A stretch of 9,892 bases of DNA from CBDUBU01 sp965365465 (lineage in GTDB: Bacteria > Bacteroidota > Rhodothermia > Rhodothermales > DASSAV01): NCBI GenBank assembly GCA_965365465.1, contig CBDUBU010000143.1, positions 1-9,892 on the forward strand. The letters run 5' to 3'. Position 1 is the first letter of the stretch; the number at the start of each line of letters is the position of its first letter. This document shows, piece by piece, positions 5,632-9,892 of this stretch. A program made the translations under genes and the position numbers. The notes beneath the pieces were generated by a model, which saw only the letters and a list, made by a program, of their open reading frames with translations, was not told the DNA's origin and made no database searches.

Positions 5632-6954
5632 ATGAACAATGAACACAGCGAGAACAGAAGTTCCAGGCTTTTCACGCGCCGGGATTTCGTGAAGACATCG
5701 GCTGCCGCAACGGCGGGGCTTTCCGCGGCGATGATGGCTTCGGGCAACTTCGCGTATGCGGCTTCGGCAGAGACGCTGCGGGTAGGACTGGTAGGATGCG
5801 GCGGTCGCGGCAAGGGTGCGGCGCGTGATGCGTGCGTAGCAGCGGAAGGCGTAGAACTCGTTGCAATGGGAGACCTTTTCCAGGATAACCTCGATGAGGG
5901 GATGGGGCAGTTGCAGCAGGTGCTTGGAGAGCGCTTCAAAGTGACCAAGGACACAGCCTTCTCCGGGTGGGATGCCTATCAGAAAGTGATCGATAGCGGC
6001 GTGGATTATGTGGTGCTGGCAACGCCTGTTGTGTTCCGTCCCGAGCATCTGCGCTATGCCATCGAGAAGGGCAAGCACGTATTCATGGAGAAGCCGGTAG
6101 CCGTTGATCCACTCGGCTGCCGTTCGGTGATGGAATCGGCGCAGATGGCGCTGCAAAAGAAGCTGGGCATCGTGGCCGGCACGCAGCGCCGCCATTCGCA
6201 GCACTATGTTGATGTGATGAAGCGCATCCATGACGGACAGATTGGCGAAATCATTGCAGGGCAGGTTTTCTGGAACCAGGACGGCCTCTGGCATCATGAT
6301 CGTGAGGCGGGCTGGTCAGACATGGAATACCAGATTCGCAACTGGATCTATTACACGCACCTTTCGGGCGACATGATCTGCGAGCAGCACATCCACAACA
6401 TCGACGTTGCGAACTGGGCCATCCAGGCGCACCCGATCAAGGCCGTTGCGATGGGCGGGCGCCAGGCGCGCGTCGAGCCGAAGTACGGATATGTGTATGA
6501 CCATTTCGCGGTAGACTTTCATTACCCGAACGGCGCGCGTGTTCTCAGCATGTGCCGCCAGCAGGACGGCACCACAAAGCGGATCGAGGAGACGATTCAG
6601 GGCACGAAGGGGACCTCCGATCATAGCTTCACCTATGCGAAAATTATGGGAGAGAATCCCTGGGAGTTCTCGGGAGCGGATCCGAACCCGTACCAGCAGG
6701 AGCATACAAACCTGATTACCAGCATTCGCGCCGGTGAGCCGTTGAACGAAGGGCAGCGTATGGCTGAGTCGAACCTGACGGCGATTATGGGCCGCGAGGC
6801 TGCCTACACGGGGCAGGAGATCACCTGGGATGAGATTTACAACTCGAATCTCGACCTGACGCCGAAGACCTGGGAGTTCGGCGAGGTTCCTGTGCCGCCT
6901 GTGGCCGTTCCCGGCGTCACGAAGCTGAACCGGACGTTGTTTGCACAGGGTTGA
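5632..6954 (+). CDS. Tat-exported Gfo/Idh/MocA-family oxidoreductase
   Basis: A 440-residue periplasmic sugar dehydrogenase-type protein. The N-terminus has a twin-arginine signal, TRRDFVK (15-21), then a weakly hydrophobic Ala-rich stretch ending about ANF/AYAAS (39-45); Tat export means the enzyme folds with its nicotinamide cofactor in the cytosol first, as in glucose-fructose oxidoreductase. The Rossmann loop is VGLVGCGGRGKG (51-62) and the signature GKHVFMEKP (147-155). The catalytic block of the second domain reads SGDMICEQHIHNID (245-258), with Glu251, His255 and Asp258 in the places of Asp/His/Asp; this form is common in the exported subgroup. Start: ATG 5632 with GGGGA upstream; a GTG at 5620 is in frame but less likely. 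It is followed at 177 bases by a Tat-exported TIM-barrel gene, and the pair probably acts on the same sugar or glycoside. Substrate unknown. Confidence 0.92.
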   Translation: MNNEHSENRSSRLFTRRDFVKTSAAATAGLSAAMMASGNFAYAASAETLRVGLVGCGGRGKGAARDACVAAEGVELVAMGDLFQDNLDEGMGQLQQVLGERFKVTKDTAFSGWDAYQKVIDSGVDYVVLATPVVFRPEHLRYAIEKGKHVFMEKPVAVDPLGCRSVMESAQMALQKKLGIVAGTQRRHSQHYVDVMKRIHDGQIGEIIAGQVFWNQDGLWHHDREAGWSDMEYQIRNWIYYTHLSGDMICEQHIHNIDVANWAIQAHPIKAVAMGGRQARVEPKYGYVYDHFAVDFHYPNGARVLSMCRQQDGTTKRIEETIQGTKGTSDHSFTYAKIMGENPWEFSGADPNPYQQEHTNLITSIRAGEPLNEGQRMAESNLTAIMGREAAYTGQEITWDEIYNSNLDLTPKTWEFGEVPVPPVAVPGVTKLNRTLFAQG

Positions 6955-6971
6955 TTGATCGATGTGTGATT

Positions 6972-7031
6972 ATGGGCCATCTGCCTTCGGGGTTTTGTCT
7001 GGTAGACACGCGCCCCGGGTGGGTGGCCCAT
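6972..7031 (+). repeat. nested inverted repeat between the two Tat genes
   Basis: ATGGGCCA (6972-6979) pairs with TGGCCCAT (7024-7031), GGGG (6989-6992) with CCCC (7013-7016), and GTCT (6997-7000) with AGAC (7004-7007) around a GGT loop. No T-run follows, so it is not a plain terminator. In the mRNA it could stabilise the 3' end of the upstream message, be a processing site, or act as a partial stop that sets the ratio of the two products. Confidence 0.5.
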
Positions 7032-7082
7032 GATTCGTTAATCAGGGTATGGGTTCTGAGCCGGGGAAAAGGAGCGGCTGGA

Positions 7083-7142
7083 ATGAGCGATGCCCATGCT
7101 GTTTTCTTGTCTGCCCAATGGAGATACTCGTATGAAACGTAG
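7083..7142 (+). CDS. possible 19-residue leader peptide overlapping the next start
   Basis: ATG at 7083 has the best ribosome site of the area, AAGGAG (7069-7074), at an eight-base spacing. It encodes MSDAHAVFLSAQWRYSYET and stops at TAG 7140-7142, so it overlaps the first 11 bases of the TIM-barrel gene in another frame. Ribosomes ending there could restart at ATG 7132 (translational coupling). The peptide is too short to judge by composition, and it may simply be a chance reading frame. Confidence 0.3.
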   Translation: MSDAHAVFLSAQWRYSYET

Positions 7143-8079
7143 GGATTTTGTCAGGTCAGGACTTGCGGCGGGAACGACGCTGGTTGCCTCGGCGACTATT
7201 CCGGGATCTCAGTATGCCGCCGCTGCCTCTACGCCGGGAGTCGCCCGGGAGAAGCATTCTTTCAAGCTGAATTATGCCCCTCACTTTGGTATGTTTTCCA
7301 ACATTGCCGGAGAGGATCCCATCGACCAGCTCAAGTTCATGGCCGATACGGGCTTTACGGCTATGGAAGACAATGGCATGAAGGACAAGCCAAAGGAGTT
7401 GCAGGAGCGTATTGCGCAGGAGATGGAGCGGCTTGGGATGAAGATGGGAGTGTTCGTAGCGCACGCCATTCCCTGGAACGAATCCGTGTTCGCCACAGGC
7501 GACAAAGACGCACGCGATAAGTTCCTTCAGGACATTCGCGCGTCGGTAGACGTGGCAAAGCGGGTCAATGCAACATGGATGACCGTGGTGCCCGGCCAGT
7601 ACGACCGCAAACTTGAAATGAACTACCAGACGGTCAATGTAGTCGAGACGCTCAAGCGCGCCTCAGAGATTCTGGAGCCGCACGGTCTGGTAATGGTCCT
7701 GGAGCCGCTCAATCCCTACCGCGATCATCCCGGTATGTTCTTGAGCGAGATTCCTCAAGCCTACATGATTTGCAAGGCAGTAGGCAGCCCATCGTGCAAG
7801 ATTCTCTTTGACATCTATCATCAGCAGATCACGGAAGGCAATCTCATCCCCAATATTGACATGGCCTGGGATGAGGTGGGATACTTCCAGATCGGCGATA
7901 ATCCGGGCCGAAAGGAGCCTACAACGGGGGAGATCAACTATCGCAACATCTTTGAACACATCTACAAGAAAGGGTTCAAAGGTATCATGGGCATGGAGCA
8001 TGGCAACTCCAAGCCAGGAAAAGAGGGCGAAGAGGCTGTTATCGCAGCCTACGCCTTTGTGGACGATTTCGTCGTTTGA
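7132..8079 (+). CDS. Tat-exported hydroxypyruvate isomerase-like TIM-barrel sugar isomerase/epimerase
   Basis: A 315-residue protein of the xylose isomerase-like TIM-barrel superfamily, probably periplasmic. The Tat signal is KRRDFVR (2-8) followed by an Ala-rich region to about 32. Barrel motifs match hydroxypyruvate isomerase (Hyi): VLEPLNP (189-195) with metal ligand Glu191, ILFDIYHQQ (224-232) with Asp227 and His230, FQIGDNPGRKEPTTGEINY (252-270) with Gln253, and GIMGMEH (284-290) with Glu289. The family binds a divalent metal and moves protons on keto- and aldo-sugars; some relatives act on 3-oxo-glycosides. Export makes plain hydroxypyruvate isomerisation unlikely. Start: ATG 7132 puts the twin arginines next to the N-terminus and has GGAG at 7120-7123; the in-frame ATG at 7090 would add 14 unrelated residues. 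It shares the RRDFV signal core with the preceding oxidoreductase. Confidence 0.9.
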   Translation: MKRRDFVRSGLAAGTTLVASATIPGSQYAAAASTPGVAREKHSFKLNYAPHFGMFSNIAGEDPIDQLKFMADTGFTAMEDNGMKDKPKELQERIAQEMERLGMKMGVFVAHAIPWNESVFATGDKDARDKFLQDIRASVDVAKRVNATWMTVVPGQYDRKLEMNYQTVNVVETLKRASEILEPHGLVMVLEPLNPYRDHPGMFLSEIPQAYMICKAVGSPSCKILFDIYHQQITEGNLIPNIDMAWDEVGYFQIGDNPGRKEPTTGEINYRNIFEHIYKKGFKGIMGMEHGNSKPGKEGEEAVIAAYAFVDDFVV

Positions 8080-8124
8080 TTTGACCGGCGGCGCCGGTTT
8101 GTAATCTGAAAAGTGAATGACAAA

Positions 8125-8165
8125 CAAGGGGGTCACGAGCGTGCGCTCGTGACCCCCTTGCTTTT
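8125..8165. terminator. 16-bp perfect hairpin, terminator between convergent genes
   Basis: The arm 8125-8140 (CAAGGGGGTCACGAGC) pairs perfectly with 8145-8160 around a GTGC loop. TTTT follows at 8162-8165 on the + strand. On the - strand only TTTG follows, so stopping is likely stronger for the TIM-barrel transcript, although the stem could serve both converging genes. Confidence 0.85.
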
Positions 8166-8211
8166 AAGAATACTACCAATCAGCAGATTGCAAAACCTGT
8201 CGCAGCGTGGA

Positions 8212-9372
8212 TCAAAGAATATCTACCCATTTCTGCTCCCGGTGGCTTTTCAAAACAGCCTCGACCATTTTGACCTCGAAATGCCCGTCCTCGAACGTGG
8301 GGAAGTCGGCGGGGTCCTTGCCGGGCGTTTTACCTTCTCGGATGTAACGATAGACGTTGCGGAAGTTGTTCTTCGGTCCATCGGGGTAGCCTTCCGGGTG
8401 GCCGCCGGGATAATGGGCGTAGCTGCGTGCGTCCGCGTCGAGCAGCGCCGGATCTTTGATCAGGATTTCGTTTGGTTTGTCGCGGTATCCGATCCAGAGT
8501 TCGTTGGCCCTTTCCTGATTCCAGGCCAGCGCAGCCTTGCTGCCGTCGATCTCGAACCACTCATGGTTCTTGCGTCCGGCGCTTACCTGAGAGACGGTGA
8601 AAACGCCCTTTGCTCCGTTCTCAAACTGGATCATTACGTTAGCCGCATCTTCCGTATCGATAGGCACTTCGGTGTACTCGCCCGCATACTGTTCTTCCTT
8701 GCCCTTGAAGCTTTCGACGCGCTGATTGGGCTTCTTGCGGGTTTCATGCACCCGGATGAGGTCGGCAAAGACACGCTTGATTTTTTGCCCGGTGATGAAC
8801 TGGACCAGGTCGCACCAGTGAGAGCCAATGTCCGCGACACAGCGAGAGGCGCCGCTCGTACCTGAGTCGATGCGCCAGTTATAGTCTGTATCGTACAGCA
8901 ACCAGTCCTGGATGTAATGGCCGTGCGCCATGAAGACCCTGCCGATCTCGCCGCGCTGAACCATGTTGCGGGCGTGCTGCACCACTGGATAAAAGCGGTA
9001 GTTGAAATTAATGGCCGTAACGACCCCGGTTTCTCTGGCGATCCGAACCAGTTCTTCCGACTCTTCCGAGTTCATGGTCAACGGCTTCTCTGAAACGATG
9101 TGTTTGCCGGCCTGCATGACGGCTTTGTTGATCTCATAGTGCAGATTATTCGGGGTGCAGTTGTGGACGACATCTACGTTATCTGATTCCAGCAGCGAAC
9201 GCCAATCACTTGTGGCATGAGAAATGCCGAACTGTTCGGCAAGGGTCCGGGCAGACTCTTCGTATTCGTCCGCTATTCCGACGATTTCAATGCCGGGCAC
9301 GCGCCGTAGCGCTTCCACATGGGTGCGTCCCATAAAACCCGTTCCGATAACTGCTGCTTTGAGCGTGCGCAT
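8212..9372 (-). CDS. Gfo/Idh/MocA-family NAD(P)-dependent oxidoreductase (cytosolic)
   Basis: A 386-residue cytosolic dehydrogenase-type protein with no signal peptide. The Rossmann domain begins at once: AAVIGTGFMGRTH (6-18) is the nucleotide-binding loop, NCTPNNLHYE (71-80) follows, and AGKHIVSEKP (88-97) is the family signature with Lys96. In the second domain, SRCVADIGSHWCDLV (176-190) supplies Asp181, His185 and Asp188. The C-terminal region (about 300-386) is rich in Asp, Gly and Pro (HYPGGHPEGYPDGP), as in sugar-catabolic members that take myo-inositol- or glycoside-like substrates. Ribosome site AGGAG (9381-9385) lies eight bases before the ATG at 9372, so the start is firm. It converges on the Tat pair, so it is not in the same operon; a shared pathway, with the periplasmic product oxidised or reduced again inside the cell, is inference. 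Confidence 0.93.
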   Translation of the reverse strand: MRTLKAAVIGTGFMGRTHVEALRRVPGIEIVGIADEYEESARTLAEQFGISHATSDWRSLLESDNVDVVHNCTPNNLHYEINKAVMQAGKHIVSEKPLTMNSEESEELVRIARETGVVTAINFNYRFYPVVQHARNMVQRGEIGRVFMAHGHYIQDWLLYDTDYNWRIDSGTSGASRCVADIGSHWCDLVQFITGQKIKRVFADLIRVHETRKKPNQRVESFKGKEEQYAGEYTEVPIDTEDAANVMIQFENGAKGVFTVSQVSAGRKNHEWFEIDGSKAALAWNQERANELWIGYRDKPNEILIKDPALLDADARSYAHYPGGHPEGYPDGPKNNFRNVYRYIREGKTPGKDPADFPTFEDGHFEVKMVEAVLKSHREQKWVDIL

Positions 9373-9634
9373 AGCAAGTTCTCCTGATTAATTCGTGTTA
9401 ATCCAAAACCTTTACTGCAACTCCGGAAGCCGACGGATTGCCAGAGAGACCGTCGCAGCGATACTGCAAAAGCATGGGCCGGAACTGCAGGGGTGAGGCT
9501 ATGATACATGAGATCAATATAATAAATGCAATGGACGGAGCGTGAAAACGCCTCATAGAGACTGCTTGAAAGCTGCTTTAGCAGGAGGCCCGTTGCTCTC
9601 CATCACGCCGTTGCTTCCCCTTCCACACAGGGTA
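9373..9634. other. upstream region of the 8212-9372 gene, no gene seen
   Basis: This holds the ribosome site of the - strand gene (9381-9385) and an AT-rich patch at 9508-9530 (ATCAATATAATAAATG) that could contain a promoter, but no complete promoter match with good spacing on either strand. An open frame from GTG 9542 runs through it into the repeats and does not look coding. Confidence 0.4.
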
Positions 9635-9746
9635 TTTTGCGGTTTTTATGACTTTTTCTGCGGGTTTTCAGCGGTTTATTGCGGTTTTTCGCTCAGGCAA
9701 AACAGCCCTCACAGGGTCAAAAAGGGGGTTTTGCGGTTTTTGCGGC
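9635..9746 (+). repeat. GCGGTTTTT-type repeat cluster with helically phased T-tracts
   Basis: GCGG followed by T-tracts occurs at 9639, 9671, 9681 and 9733, with a variant GCGGG at 9660 and a truncated GCGG at 9742. T-tracts lie at 9635-9638, 9643-9647, 9653-9657, 9665-9668, 9675-9677 and 9685-9689, about 9-12 bases apart, one helical turn. Such spacing can give intrinsic curvature. The unit is too irregular for a classical tandem repeat, and no mobile element is seen. Confidence 0.6.
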
Positions 9747-9838
9747 CCAAAACGCAGTTTCACGCCCCAAGCCGCTTTATTTCTTCTTTTGCCTTGCTCT
9801 TCCGAGTGGTTTGTTCCGGGTGTCAAGGTAGGGTATGG

Positions 9839-9875
9839 CGGGCAGGCAGAACAGGTTATTCCGGCAACCTGCCCG
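9839..9875 (+). repeat. hairpin with two competing stems at the window edge
   Basis: CGGGCAGG (9839-9846) pairs perfectly with CCTGCCCG (9868-9875). CAGGTT (9852-9857) can instead pair with AACCTG (9866-9871), and the two stems share bases, so they exclude one another. GTTTG follows, a weak tail. It may be a terminator or leader element of a gene beyond the window. Confidence 0.4.
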
Positions 9876-9892
9876 GTTTGTGATGCGCAGGG

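Noticed and set aside
5590..6297. 235-codon - strand frame opposite the Tat oxidoreductase
   Set aside because: Antisense shadow; Arg/His/Leu-rich as expected from reversed codons, with no family motif.
8113..8865. 250-codon + strand frame opposite the oxidoreductase at 8212-9372
   Set aside because: Antisense shadow of a gene with full family motifs; GC-rich codon use opens the opposite strand. No domain is visible in it.
9542..9883. Open frame of 113 codons from a GTG, with FCGF-like repeats
   Set aside because: The repeats come from the GCGGTTTTT DNA units, the ribosome site is only one base from the GTG, there is no domain, and the composition differs from the real genes. Treated as non-coding repeat DNA.

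Overview
The window looks like chromosomal DNA from a Gram-negative, moderately GC-rich bacterium of the Bacteroidota/Rhodothermota type. The support is indirect. One upstream region carries a good match to the Bacteroidota promoter form (TTG, an 18-base spacer, then TATCTTTG), some real starts lack a strong Shine-Dalgarno site, and the genes are typical sugar-related and cofactor genes of such genomes: Gfo/Idh/MocA oxidoreductases, Tat-exported sugar enzymes, an SUMF1-domain lipoprotein and ApbE. The exact taxon cannot be fixed from the sequence alone. I see no rRNA, tRNA, CRISPR array, transposase or phage gene.

Layout. Bases 1-1723 form a pterin block: folE (GTP cyclohydrolase I, +), a small unrecognised 82-residue gene (+), then queD (6-carboxytetrahydropterin synthase, -), which converges on them across a likely terminator. 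FolE makes 7,8-dihydroneopterin triphosphate, which is the substrate of QueD, so the two share a route toward queuosine/7-deazaguanine or tetrahydropterins. Bases 1724-2995 hold a Bacteroidota-type promoter, a 140-base leader that can fold, a cytosolic Gfo/Idh/MocA oxidoreductase and a clear terminator. Bases 3098-5111 hold apbE (-, secreted FMN transferase) and an SUMF1-fold lipoprotein (+). These are transcribed head to head, and their best start codons share one CATG, so no promoter space lies between them.

Bases 5112-8165 form the most interesting block. A gap of about 520 bases contains a promoter candidate, a LacI/cre-like palindrome and a possible structured leader ending in a terminator-like hairpin. 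It is followed by two consecutive Tat-exported sugar enzymes: a Gfo/Idh/MocA dehydrogenase and a hydroxypyruvate-isomerase-like TIM barrel. A third Gfo/Idh/MocA enzyme (cytosolic, -) converges on them across a 16-bp perfect hairpin. Together they suggest a pathway in which a sugar or glycoside is oxidised and isomerised or cleaved in the periplasm, with further redox steps in the cytosol. The substrate is not visible from sequence.

Bases 9373-9892 have no convincing gene. They carry a cluster of GCGGTTTTT-like units whose T-tracts fall about one helical turn apart (possible curved DNA), and a hairpin at the window edge.
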